Positions 36,391 through 46,593 of a stretch of DNA of 64,000 bases are shown here, piece by piece. The translations under genes were made by a program, and so were the position numbers. The number at the start of each line of letters is the position of its first letter. The stretch's first letter is position 1. The notes beneath the pieces were generated by a model that saw only the letters and a program-made list of their open reading frames with translations, made no database searches and was not told the DNA's origin. The DNA is from Blasia pusilla (Eukaryota; Marchantiophyta; Marchantiopsida; Blasiales). Where the stretch lies: NCBI GenBank assembly GCA_050084515.1, contig CM114275.1:13082001-13146000 (forward strand). The letters run 5' to 3'.

Positions 36391-37347
36391 CCGCGAAGCG
36401 TGCGTTGATGAGGTCCTAACTCATCGCCGATCTGCACCCAAACACGCACTCGTTAGTCGGGTTTGGCCCAGGGCGTTCAACCCACCGAGTCCTCAACTCG
36501 GCGTCTCATCAAGCTCAACCTTCCTTAGTTCCTAGCTTCCAACACATGGCAAGTCCTTCAAGACTTGGAACCAGACTTTCTGGTTAGTCAAGGATCTGAA
36601 ACGGCACTTGCGCGCCTAGCGATCCCAATTGTTCAACGGTCCTCGGGTGAGTTCCGAACCGAGACCCAAGTAATTGAGTCGCGGGGTGGAATCCAAGAGG
36701 GATGTCTAAAATCGCCTCATTGGACTTGGTGCAGGTTTTCCAACCCAACCCCCAAACTCGCGTTCCGTTCCATGCCCTTGAGCGGCCCCGCGGCGCCCAA
36801 AGTGGGGTTTGGGTTCCAATCACTCTCGGAGACCTTCCCCCTTACTAGTACTTCTGGGGTTCTCCAATAACCCCTCCCCTTTGGGAAAAGAGGGTCGGGC
36901 CCTTCATTGTGGCCCTCAACCCGACTCCACTTACAGTCGTTTTCGGGTGGTATCTCGGCCGCTGCTTATGCGTTTGCAGTGATATTTCGTGCGTTTGGAC
37001 CGGCTCTCCAAAAGCTTTTGAACGCATGCTTATTTGCTCCAAACGCATCTTGGCGCTAAAAGTTATGGCCATAAATATAGTCGGAAACTCTCAAACGCTA
37101 GTGGCGTTCCAAATCCGGATCTTCCCTTTGGCAACCCACTTCCTAGACTCAACTTCTTTCAAGTCTCATTTCGCGTTTGGTCCAGGTTTCTCAATCGCAA
37201 CCATAACACCTGAAACGCGACTCCTCGTTCGCGTCTCATCTCTTGTCTCCTCTTTGAGACAACTCCAACGCGCAAACCATCTTAGCGTGAGCCCGCTAAT
37301 GTTCCGATGTTCCGCTTGGCACTTGTTTGGTCATGAGGGTCGCGACA
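36391..37347 (-). repeat. Chromovirus 5' LTR (right), internal edge missing
   Basis: Matches the left LTR from its position near 30390 outward to CGCGACA. The internal terminal ~40 bp, including the expected TGTCGCG edge, and the primer-binding site are absent; sequence passes straight into gag. Differences from the left LTR are mainly one-base indels in the inner half and a few C/T or G/A transitions in the outer half. Confidence 0.85.
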
Positions 37348-37352
37348 CTCTG
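37348..37352. other. Target-site duplication CTCTG, right copy
   Basis: CTCTG directly follows CGCGACA and continues into DMP-1 gag (GGCCCTCGG). It pairs with 30347-30351. Confidence 0.9.
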
Positions 37353-38646
37353 GCCCTCGGTCCGGACGTAACTGAGAATGTAAACTGAAACACCTAGCGC
37401 GTCTATGACCATACCTCTAACAATAGTCCCACTGATAACCTCTTGGTGCAAGACCATCTCCTCCTCCATGCTGAGGCACACGTCCATGACCCTGACCAGT
37501 GCAATCACGCTGATGATGGGCTCCACCACATGACCAACTAGTAATAGTAGGCGGCTGCTGTTGAGCCGCATATGAAGGCGCAGGTCTCTGTGCCACGGCC
37601 TTGCGGTATCGTGCTTGAGCTCGTAGTGCCACAGTTGACCTATCTCGGAGTCCACCTTGCTGCACAGGTGGTGCAGAAAATCGTGACTGCTCTCGCCTAG
37701 AACCCATGGTGGCTACGCTCTCCTTTGCCATGTTGCTCTCAATGTTCTCGGCGGTCCTAAAAACATCTCTCAACGTAGGGGAGGTGTTCAAAAGAAGTAC
37801 CCCCTCCCGCACCCGTGTCCGTAGGGTCTTGTCTAGCATCGCGTACCATGACAAGATAGCTTGAGCCTCTGTCACCCCGTGAGTGACGTTGATCAACCGA
37901 CGCAAGCGAGTGTAAGCCTCAGGTAAACTCTCACCCGGGCGCCTTTGGAAGTTGTGGATGCTCCGCAACTTCTCCGTCCGTAGCCCTTGGTAGCTCGCCC
38001 TCAACTCAACAAAGAACTCAACCACGGGGTTGAACCTAGGACGAACCCGACTAGACGGTGCAACTGCTCCTGTGCGAGTGATCCCTCCTAAAACATCACT
38101 AGTGGAAGAGGAAGTAGCCTCTCCTGACTCCTCCTCATCATCTGGGAACGGCTCCGTCCATGACACATAGTGTGGGTCGTAGTAGAGTCGCCATGCCTCA
38201 ACCTCCTGGGCATATCTATGGGAAAACTCATGGTAATCGTCCATGGATGCCCCCCCTAAATGCTGGGACATACCGTTCCATGCTGTAAATGGGTTGAACT
38301 CTCTAGAGTTCCTGGCCCGTTGGGAGTCGCACCAACTCCTAAACTCTCCTATGAAATCGTGCAACTCAATCCTACCTACTGCACCTGAAAACCTACGCGG
38401 TCCTCTACCCCGGTCGTCCATCTCGTACGCCCAACTGGTAGGACCACTCAAAATATGTGGCAATGTGCTCACAAACTCCTCTACATCCTCCCACTCGTCT
38501 GACGATGACAAAGAAGGAGGTCGAGGTAGTCCCTGACGTGGAGACCCTCGGAACCTCACGCCACTCCGCATAAAACCTCTAGAGCTAGTCTTGGGTTCAC
38601 CACCTTGCCTCTCAAAGTCCCGGATGGACGCTGTGATGACCCTCAT
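37353..38646 (-). pseudogene. DMP-1 gag N-terminal and capsid region
   Basis: A 409-residue frame starts at ATG 38646 (MRVITASIRDFERQGG) and is the best-preserved gag in the window. It contains a Ty3-type capsid stretch (FFVELRASYQGLRTEKLRSI, RRPGESLPEAYTRLRRLINV, ILSWYAMLDKTLRTRVREG). Two zinc knuckles follow: CGGAHHQRDC, which in this copy has lost the leading C of CWSC, and a second CCHC (C-x2-C-x4-H-x4-C) interrupted by TAG at 37417-37419, where DMP-2 reads CAA or CAG. The frame continued into what now lies at 30346 before the chromovirus landed. An acidic patch (DDEEESGEATSSS) sits mid-protein. Confidence 0.85.
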
Positions 38647-39720
38647 GCCCTTCTCACCCGATCACTCTTGCCTCGCGAGTAATCCCTTAATCACTCATCC
38701 AAAACATGCGGCACTCGATCTACACTCTCCCTCCCCGAGACATGTAAAGTGCGGTAATAAGCGGCGTGGTGCGGCAAATCGACCAGACTATCATCTCATC
38801 GACAACCCACCCTCAACTCCGGACATCCCACACAAGTCTATATCCCCTAAACCACATACATAAATGATACTCTTAGCATCCACACACCCAATATCCCCAA
38901 ATAAACTACCCAAATCCCAAAATATCTCACACATGCAGGGTAAAGGACCAGAATGGATAACCTGAACACATGTCGATGTCGCTCCTCAACAACTGCAAAT
39001 CTCGATCCCAACTCGGTCATGGAGACAACTCCTCCAATTAGCAATTCATACTCCTCCCGTACTGACGTTGCTCAAAACTCCTCGATAGACGGTGCCGTTC
39101 CAGCAGAACGATGCGGCGTTGTAGGCGGCACGGCCCTCGATGATGGGATGCGGCACTCGGCGGCAAAACCTCCTCAATCAAAAATAAACCCACACTCTGC
39201 TCCACAATGCCAGAGCGGCTCCGTGATCGAGACGGTGCGGTGCCGCCATGAGCGGCACGGCGCGGCAATCAGCGGCGCGTTGCGGCTACGGGCGTCACGA
39301 CACGGTATCCGATCGTCGTTGAGCGGCTACCAATCACAACATAGCAGCATGAAATCAAAACTCAAACACTATAACAGGAGGTCATATGCCATCCCAGGTT
39401 GATGACGGTGGCGGCCAAAACAAAGTACGTGATGGCGACGCAAGTCCGAGAATCAATGAGCGTTGTGGAAGACCCTCCACTCCGTAACGGCGGCAATGAC
39501 AACCAAGGGTGGACAATGGACAGTGGACCATTGACGGTGACGGTTGACCATTGATGGTGACAACCGAACTGTGACGGTGACGGTTGACTTTGATGGTTGA
39601 CCATTGACGGTGATGGTTGACCGTTGATGGTTGAAGGTGACTATGATGGCGACGGCCGCTGCCGATGTGGCGGCTGGTTTAGGGTTTGCACAATTTAACC
39701 CTAAAAATCGCCTAGCAATG
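38647..39720 (-). other. DMP-1 leader between terminal unit and gag
   Basis: About 1.1 kb without a credible protein. It is rich in GCGGCACGG-type words around 39060-39330 and holds the minisatellite at 39505-39660. It corresponds to 45530-46590 in DMP-2. A primer-binding site is not recognisable by eye. Confidence 0.6.
39505..39660. repeat. Minisatellite of GGTTGACCATTGACGGTGA-like units
   Basis: Seven or more imperfect units of 15-22 bp (variants GGTTGACCATTGATGGTGAC, GGTTGACCGTTGATGG). The matching part of DMP-2 near 45590-45640 has far fewer units. Confidence 0.8.
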
Positions 39721-40704
39721 GCAGTTTTGCAAGATTGACCATAACTTTTTCCTTGCAAGTCCAAATTGCGCACTATTTGTTGCACAGCGTGTACAGCTTT
39801 ACGATCTACGTTAGCATTAAAAAATATTTGGAATCAGACATTCCAGTAAAAACAAACGGGGATTGTCGTAAACCCCAATATCTCTTTCTTCTACCCAACA
39901 TTCGGCAGCACTTCCGCGCTAATTTCTCCCAACAAAAATGTAAAACTTGTGAAAAGACAAATCAGAAAGCTGCATGGTGCTCTCGAAAGCACCGACGTGG
40001 GTAATCCACCCACACACTCAAATTCTACCAATATCTGGGCAGCGCTTCCGCGCGCCACTCTCTTGTACGAGAAAACGGTAAAGGAAAATAACAAACTGAA
40101 TGACTCTTGCTCCCGTGAGCACTCCCATGAGTCATGAAGCAGGGAACACGGTCCCTAACCTGCAAACACAGCGAAACTCCAGCAAGCTCCCGCATTGTAG
40201 CTCTCATTCTCTCTTTGTAAAGTAAGATCCAATCTCTCTCTACACAATCTCACACCATAGCTCTCAAAGGTGTGCACTCTCTCTCATGTCAAACCAAATC
40301 CACTCTCCTTATGAAAGGCTTGGGCTACACTCACAAGGCAAGGGACCATAGCTCCGCCGCCTCATGCCAAGAGGTTCAACAAAGAGAGAATGAGCTCTCA
40401 AGCTCTCTCTCCTTGGGATATATACCCCTCCCCTCTCCCAAATCACCTCCTTGGCTCTTGACCTGAAGTAGGAGGTCAAGGGCCACTTACCAAAAATAGA
40501 AAGTTGATCATATACTCAAAATGGTACTTATCTAAAATAGTAAGTTACTCAATATGGCTCCAAATGAGCCAAAACGAAGAGGAAACCTACTCTCTCAGGT
40601 TTCCCGGGGCCTCAACAGGTCATCCTAGACCTCCTAGGTCTGTCCTCCACTACTCTTGAAGACGCTCTACTAGATCTCACCGATCTATCCTAAAGGACGT
40701 GACA
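39721..40704 (-). repeat. DMP-1 5' terminal unit (LTR-like)
   Basis: Starts at 40704 with TGTCACGTCC and matches DMP-2 from 44444 onward (in its direction), and in its first ~500 bases also 51571-52090, 42590-42819 and 18235-18775. It probably holds the promoter. The 3' limit of the repeat is unclear, because the GCACGACA-ending part found at DMP 3' ends is not seen here. Confidence 0.6.
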
Positions 40705-41524
40705 AAGGATCCAACATAGGGAGAACATAAGGTGAAGCAATTAGACACACATTGAATTTCTAGGGTTTAATATCCAACAAGTTGACGTAAAAGTAGTACA
40801 TTTAAATTTCCTCTTAAATATTAATAATAATGAAATATTTCCTTGGATTTTAAAAATAATTTGGTATCCTTTTTCCCAATAAATTTCGGGAAAAAAATTT
40901 ATCGCTTCTTTTATGAACATCCATCTTTCAATCACTCATTTTGATCCAATAATATGTAACCTCCCCTGCTTACGAAACTTGAAAATAAAAATTTGTAACT
41001 ATTTCTTCTACCTTAACCTTTCAGTATATTTAAATGGAAAAATGTATAAAATATGAGAGAGACTTAGGAATAATTCACGAAGATCGAGAAAATGTTTAAA
41101 ATGATAAATTATTTATGAAAAAATATGAAGAAAAAAACTTAAAAGTTTGTTCCATTCTATTTTATCTTAGTATAAGGTAAAATAACAAAATGCAGCAAAC
41201 TTGAAAGGCTTCACAACGACAGTAGTTGACAACCTCTCAACATGAGCTAATGCAAATAATAGTATGATATGATATGATGTTCTTTTTAGGGTTTGGAGAG
41301 AAATTCAAACTATATTTTGGAAAAAGCCATTGGATCAAGATAAGTGCTTTTCTTCTGTTAATTGAGAGATGGCGGTTGGAAAAAGAAGCAATAACTTATT
41401 TTTTCCAAAATTAAAATGCAAAAAGAGATCAAAGATTTTCTTAAAGCGAGGAAGTTCAAAATCCTGTATTAAACCTTCCAACAAAGGTTTGTATTTGAAA
41501 GGAACAACACTCAATTTTTCCTTT
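40705..41524. other. AT-rich spacer right of DMP-1
   Basis: No recognisable gene. A 64-residue minus-strand frame (40741-40935) has no domain. Confidence 0.4.
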
Positions 41525-42010
41525 CCATAACCCTAACACCAAACATGCCACCTTCCTTAGCATTAAGGGCTACACTCCTGAATCAAGTAAGACGCGTTGC
41601 AAGTGATACATTATACATAGGGGACTAACCAAGCAAAACACTTTAGCCTGGTTGTCCAACACCACCACACCTAGTGTCACTATGGCTTGTTCTATTGTTG
41701 GACTTGTTAGCATATGCACCAACTTCGCCGCTACAGCCTACCATAACTGAGTGGGGGATGTCTCGAGCACTTGCTTTGAGAGTGGGTCCACCACCTCTTC
41801 AACAACCACCTCCAAACAAGAGGCATTAAACTCTTCACGCTCACACAACATGGTAGCCAAAACAAACTCCTCCACTAGTCTAGCTCCCACCATCCCCAAG
41901 TCCATGGTAGAGAACAAAAGTGGATGGCTCACCCTAGTGGCCATCTCCAACAATGTAGTCAACACTGACTCCACCCAGCCCGTATAGGAGTCGCCTCCCC
42001 AACCAAGATT
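41525..42010 (-). pseudogene. DMP-6: diverged DMP protease region
   Basis: The minus-strand translation aligns with the gag-protease junction of DMP-3. Shared blocks are LCERE..NASCLEVVVEEVVDP (DMP-3: LEIIAEEVMDLP), SPTIEQAIVTLGVVVLDN (DMP-3: PAIERAMAYLGVVLLDN) and the protease active site VLLDSGV, stop, PLMLRK. The D-S-G triad is intact here, whereas DMP-3 has D-S-R. The divergence is larger than among the other copies, indicating another subfamily or an old insertion. MTase and RT are absent; flanking sequence is unrelated. Confidence 0.65.
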
Positions 42011-42540
42011 ACAAGGAAACGGACATGCCCAACGAGGCCACTGCCCAAGTTTTTCTGGTACTATGAGAGCTTGCATCCGCTTGGGATGTAGGAATGGGTG
42101 TAAACTTGGATTAACTTAATCCATGCCTGCACCCCTCCCTTAATCCGATTGAGGGAGGAGGACAAGGATTAAATGGATATGAAGGCTATATATTATCCCT
42201 TGTCTGACCCGCATCAAGCTAGCACGGCCCATATTGCGTGTGCACCGGCTGGCCCTAATCGAGCCTGGAAGGCCGGTATAAGGCTCACGACTAGCGTGAT
42301 GTGGGCTAGTGGAAGCTTAGGACAGGTTGGTGTAAGCCAAGCGGGCTCAATGTAGGGTATAAAATGAGTGGCAAGAATGGATGATAGGTTCCTAGATTGG
42401 GTGGAGGCTAGCTTAGCCTAGGTCTACGTTACAGACGGGGTGGGCCGTGGATACCCGGCCCGGCACAAACATGTCCATCCTAAGGACACAGATAAGTATG
42501 AAAACATGGACATAGATATGGCATGACATGGACGTGTCTG
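42011..42540. repeat. GC-rich repeat piece related to the 3.2-4.3 kb region
   Basis: Contains GGACATGCCCAACGAGG (reverse complement of a 3.88 kb phrase), CGGCCCGGCAC and CATGTCCATCCTAAGGAC words. No coding potential recognised. Confidence 0.35.
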
Positions 42541-42819
42541 TCGTACGCATACACATCGCTACACAATATCCATCGACCTTCTACAGCATGTCAAGATCTA
42601 CTTCCAAAAATAGAAAGTCACCTATACTCAAAATGGTATCTTACTCGATATAGTAAGTTTCTCTATATGGCTCCAAATGAGTTAAAACGAAGGGAAAACC
42701 TGCTCTCTCAAGTTACTCGTGGCCTTCGCAGGTCATCCTTGACCTCTTGAGGTTTTCCTCCACTATCGTCAAAGGCACTCCATTAGATCTCGTCGATCTA
42801 TCCTAAAAGACGTGACAAA
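42541..42819 (-). repeat. DMP-5 terminal unit, internally deleted
   Basis: On the minus strand it starts TGTCACGTCTTTTAGG at 42819 and ends GTACGACA at 42541. Both DMP terminal signatures therefore sit in 279 bp. The middle is lost after the TTTCTATTTTTGG phrase. Confidence 0.75.
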
Positions 42820-43364
42820 TGTCGTGTCTAGAGTTAGGTCCCTCTATCTCTAGATAGCCATCTATCCCTTCCTACGATGACATACGTCTCTAGGACGCTA
42901 AAAGTTTGGGTGCTCATGCGGCCCCGTCGTTTGTCGCCTTGTTGTCATCCATCTCACAGATACAAGGCAAAATGTATAACTACATAGTATCTACTCTATG
43001 TACATCTGGGGCACATCCATCGTCCTTGAGGAATCCTAGTGAGAGGTGGCGTCAGACACGCCATATGCCAACTTCTTGAATACCCATCACAAACTAGCAA
43101 AGTGGTTGCGCTATGGGAAAAACCATACAATTTACAACGCAAGCCTGTAGGAACTACTGCTAAACTCGGATCAACTATACCATCAATTTTAGAAAGGTGA
43201 CATGGTGCACAATTACGCATATGGTTCTTCCAAACCATTCCATCGCATCCCTTCAATAAGAGAACACAAAATGGCAACACATCACACACTCTCAAAATAG
43301 TGCGACCTAGCCTCCGGTCACATTCAACTTTGTAGGTGTTGTCTGTTGTGTCGTGCGCATACAC
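42820..43364 (-). pseudogene. DMP-5 integrase tail and PHD finger
   Basis: The 122-residue frame 42996-43364 covers the integrase SH3-like tail ([25 protein letters not shown]) and a PHD finger. Two zinc-ligand cysteines have become tyrosine (CKLY, CDGY), while [20 protein letters not shown] is kept. A 3' non-coding part then runs to the terminal unit. The upstream element is missing beyond about 43350. The losses imply that binding ability is gone in this copy. Confidence 0.8.
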
Positions 43365-43528
43365 ATACTACTATTTTGAGTATATGGTCAACTTTCTATT
43401 TTTGGTAAGTGACCCTTGACCTCCTACATCAGGTCAAGAGCCAAGGAAGTGACTCGGGAGCATAGGTTATCATGGAGAGAGCTTGGGAGAGGGAAGGGGT
43501 ATGCCTCAAGGAGAGAGAGCTTGAGGTT
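43365..43528 (+). repeat. Misplaced internal piece of a DMP terminal unit
   Basis: Plus-orientation text from ACTATTTTGAGTATATGG to the GAGAGAGAGCTTGAGG end matches the middle of the unit at 44640-44820. On its left a TGTCGTGCGCATACACAT end sequence is fused to it, and on its right the DMP-3 end begins. Confidence 0.65.
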
Positions 43529-43820
43529 GTTGTACGCATACACATCGCTGTCATCAAACACACATACACAAACATGCAGGATTCCATGCTAACTCATGGC
43601 ATCCAAACAACGAGACAAGATCTACCAAAATATCTCCAATCGCCCCCCTAGCTGGTGGTTAGGTCCCTCTTACTCCAGATAGCCATCTATCCCTACCTAC
43701 CATGACATACATCTCTCGGACGCTAAGAGCAAGAAGGCCGAGTGCTCATGTGGTTCCATCGTTAGTCACCTTCTTGTCATCCATGTCACAAACACAAGTC
43801 GGAATGTAGAACTACCTACT

Positions 43821-44443
43821 CTATGTACATCTGGGATACATCCATCGTCCCTGAGGAACCCTAGTGAGAGGTGGCGTCAGACATGCCATATGCCCTCCTC
43901 TCGAACATCCATCGCAGACTAGCATAGTGGCTGCACCATGGGCAGAACCACACAACATACATCGCAAGCCTGTAGGAACTACTGTTGAGCTTGGATCAAC
44001 TGCACCGTCAATGTTCGGAAGATGACACGCCGCACATTTACACACATGGTCCTTCCAAACCATACCATAATATCCCTCCAATAAGAGAACACCTGATGGC
44101 AAAATCCCACACATTCTCAAGATAATATGCCCTGCAATGACATCCAATGTCATGGGTGCCATCTGCTTCAAGTAGACATAGTCTCTCTGATGAAACCTCC
44201 GGATAGTAGGTTGATAACCACCCTCCCAAATAGTTGCATACCTCAATGTATCACGATGCTCCGCAATCGCGAAGTTCTCAAACACCATGTGCATCACTCT
44301 CCGGAACAACTTAGCCCTCTGTGAACATGCTCTCATCCAAACATCAAGGTCATCAAGGTTCAACACCTCACCAACATCTCGACGAAGGGCCGGAGGTAAA
44401 TCTGGCTCACGGCCATAAAGCAACAAGTACGGTGAGAAAGACG
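43821..44443 (-). pseudogene. DMP-3 integrase tail with PHD finger
   Basis: The open frame 43821-44426 (201 residues) is the best single view of the integrase-PHD fusion. It holds LLLYGREPDLPPALRRDVGE, FHQRDYVYLKQMAPMTLDV and VLLLEGYYGMVWKDH. After about 45 residues the PHD finger follows (CMLC...CDGCSRGGHMAC...CT). One late zinc ligand is changed (WMYPRC instead of WMCPRC), and W before the H is G. The fusion is continuous in frame, so the PHD belongs to the element polyprotein. DMP-2 interrupts the frame at its N-terminal side. Confidence 0.88.
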
Positions 44444-45530
44444 TATCACATCTTTTAGGATAGATCAGTAAGATCTTCTAGATCTTACTGATCTAGTAAG
44501 ATCTAGTAGATCTTACTAGATCGTGAGTAGTGTAGGATATGCTTAGTAGGTTGAGGATGACCAGCTAAAGCCTCGGGAAACCCGAGAGAGCAGGTTTTCC
44601 CTTGGTTTCGGCTCATTTGGAGCCATATTGAGAAACTTACTATTTTAGGTAAGTACCAATTTTGACTATATGATCGACTTTGTGTTTTTAGTAAGTGGCC
44701 CTTGACCTCCTACATCAGGTCAAGAGCTAAGGAGGTGACTTGGGAGCATAGGTTACCATGGAGAGAGTTTGGGAGAGGGGAGGTAATACCTCAAGGAGAG
44801 AGAGAGGTTGAGAGCTCATTCTATCTTTGTTGCCTCTTGGCATGAGGCGGCGGAGCTATGGTCTTGTTTGCCTTGTGTGTGTAACCCAAACCTCTCATTA
44901 GGAGAGTGGGTTTGGTTTGACATTGAGAGAGACATGTGAAAGTGCACACATGTGAGAACTATGGTATTGTGAGAGAGATTGGATCTTATTTTACAAAGAG
45001 AGAATGAGTGAGTAAGAGAGCTGCATGGGGGAGCTCGCTGGTTGCTCAATATTTGGTGCAAGTTGGGGGACTGTGTTCCCCGCTTCATGGCTTATGGGAC
45101 TGCTCAGCGGAGCAAGAGCCGTGCGAGTTTGTTGTTTTGCTTTGCTGATATTTTGTACGGAAGAGTGGCATGCGGAAGCGCTGCCCAATTTTTTATAGGA
45201 ATTGAGTATGGGGGCGGATTGCTCCATGCTGGTGCACTCGGGAGCACCATGTAACTTGCTGATTTGTGTTCTCACAGGTTTTACATTTTCATTGAGAGTA
45301 ATCAGCGCGGAAGCGTTGCCAAATTTTGTGTAGGAGAAAGAGACATTGGGCTTTACAACAATCCCCGTCAGTTTTTACTGGAATTTCCGATTCCAATATT
45401 TTTTTGACAATGTTGTAGATCATGAAGCTGTGCACATTATGCAACAAGTAGTGCGCAATTTGGAGTTGCAAGAAAAAAGTTATGGTCAATCTTGCAAAAC
45501 TTCTATTGCTAGGTGATTTTTAGGGTTAAA
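44444..45530 (+). repeat. DMP-2 5' terminal unit
   Basis: Begins TATCACATCTTTTAGG, a mutated TGTCACGTC, and matches the DMP-1 unit at 39721-40704 in reverse. Its first ~500 bases match 51571-52090. It presumably carries the promoter; I see no certain TATA box. Confidence 0.65.
44463..44522. repeat. Two overlapping snap-back palindromes
   Basis: GATCAGTAAGATCT (44463) pairs with 44480-44493 around a 3-base loop. GATCTAGTAAGATCT (44490) pairs with 44508-44522 around a 3-base loop. The other copies (51590-51620, 40670-40700) have one plain GAGATCTAGTA there. Confidence 0.9.
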
Positions 45531-46593
45531 TTGTTCAAACCCTAAACCAGCCGCCGCGTCGGCGGCGGCCGTCGCCGTCATAGTCAGCATCAACGATCCG
45601 CCTTCACCATCAACGGTCAACGGTCCACTGTCCATCATCCACCGTCGGTCGCCGCCGCCTCCGCCGCCTAGCATTGCTTAGAGCTGCGTTCGGCCGTTTT
45701 CCACCCTTTGGTTGCCATTGCCGCCATTAGGGATTGGAGGGTCTTCCACGGCCACCGTTGATTCTGTAACTTGCGCCGCCACCGCGTACTTTATTTTGGC
45801 CGCCACCATCATCGCAATTTCTTCATCAAATAGTGATGGCAGATGACCTCGGGTTATAGTGTTTGAGTTTTCATTTCATGTTGCTATGTTGTGATTGGTA
45901 GCCTCTTGACGATGATCAAGTACCGTGTCGTTACGCCCGTAGCCGCAACGCGCCATCGTGCCGCTCGTGGCCGCACCGCACCATCTTGATCGCGGAGCCC
46001 CTCCTCCACTAAGGAGCAGAGCATGTGCATTGCTGATTGAGGAGGGTATGCCGCCGAGTGCCGCACCCCATTCCCGAGTGTCGTGCCATTTGTAGCCGTT
46101 CCGTGCCGCAAGTGCCGCACCGGACCGCTGGACTTACACCGCACATCGAGGAGGTTTGAGCTGCGTCAGTACGAGAGAAGTATGACTTGCTGATTGGAGG
46201 AGTTGTCTTCATGACCGAGTTGGGGTCGAGATTTGCAGTTTCCGAGGAGCGACATCGACATTATTTTCACGTTATCCATTCTGGTCTCCTTCCCTGCACG
46301 TGTGAGGGATTTCCGGATATTGGGAAGTTATTTGGGATATTGGGTTTCGTGCTGATGCTAGGAGCATCAATGATGTATGGGCTTAGGGGACATAGACCTA
46401 TGTGGGATGTCTAGAGTTGAGGATGGTTTGTCGATGAGACGATAGATCAATGATTTGCTGCACCACTCTGCTTGTTGCCGCACAGCACACGTCTCAATGA
46501 GAGAGTGTAGATTGAGTGCCGCATGTTTACTTTAAGTGATTGAGGCATTACTCCCAAGATTGAGAGTGATCATGTGAGAAGGGCATGAGGGCC
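45531..46593 (+). other. DMP-2 leader
   Basis: No credible protein. It contains GCCGCC-rich sequence at 45550-45680 and GTGCCGCACC words at 46050-46140, and is collinear with the DMP-1 leader. Confidence 0.55.

Larger units (their letters stand above)
30352..37347 (-). mobile_element. Nested Ty3/gypsy chromovirus
   Basis: Minus-strand element of about 7.0 kb flanked by CTCTG duplications inside DMP-1 gag. In its own direction it has a 5' LTR (right side), gag with CCHC knuckle, protease, RT, RNase H, integrase with chromodomain, polypurine tract and 3' LTR (left side). LTR termini are TGTCGCG and CGCGACA. The LTRs are nearly identical over their outer half, so the insertion is younger than DMP-1. 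Frequent single-base frameshifts break the polyprotein. They may be decay or residual sequencing error. Confidence 0.9.
25149..40704 (-). mobile_element. DMP-1: MTase/PHD retrotransposon, interrupted by a chromovirus
   Basis: A minus-strand Ty3/gypsy-like element whose order is 5' terminal unit (from 40704, TGTCACGTCC), long leader, gag, gag C-terminal part, partial cytosine MTase, RT, RNase H, integrase and PHD finger. It ends at 25149 with GCACGACA. A chromovirus (30352-37347) is inserted near the gag end. Relative to DMP-3, the protease and MTase motif I have been deleted near 29745. The 3' end lacks the TGTCACGTC unit that other copies carry. Stops and frameshifts make it non-functional. 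Family assignment rests on RT, H2C2-DDE integrase and CCHC gag features. Confidence 0.85.

Noticed and set aside
25149-40704. A host gene encoding a PHD-containing MTase interrupted by transposons
   Set aside because: The same order with gag, RT and integrase recurs in other insertions, including one (DMP-2) cleanly inserted in another.
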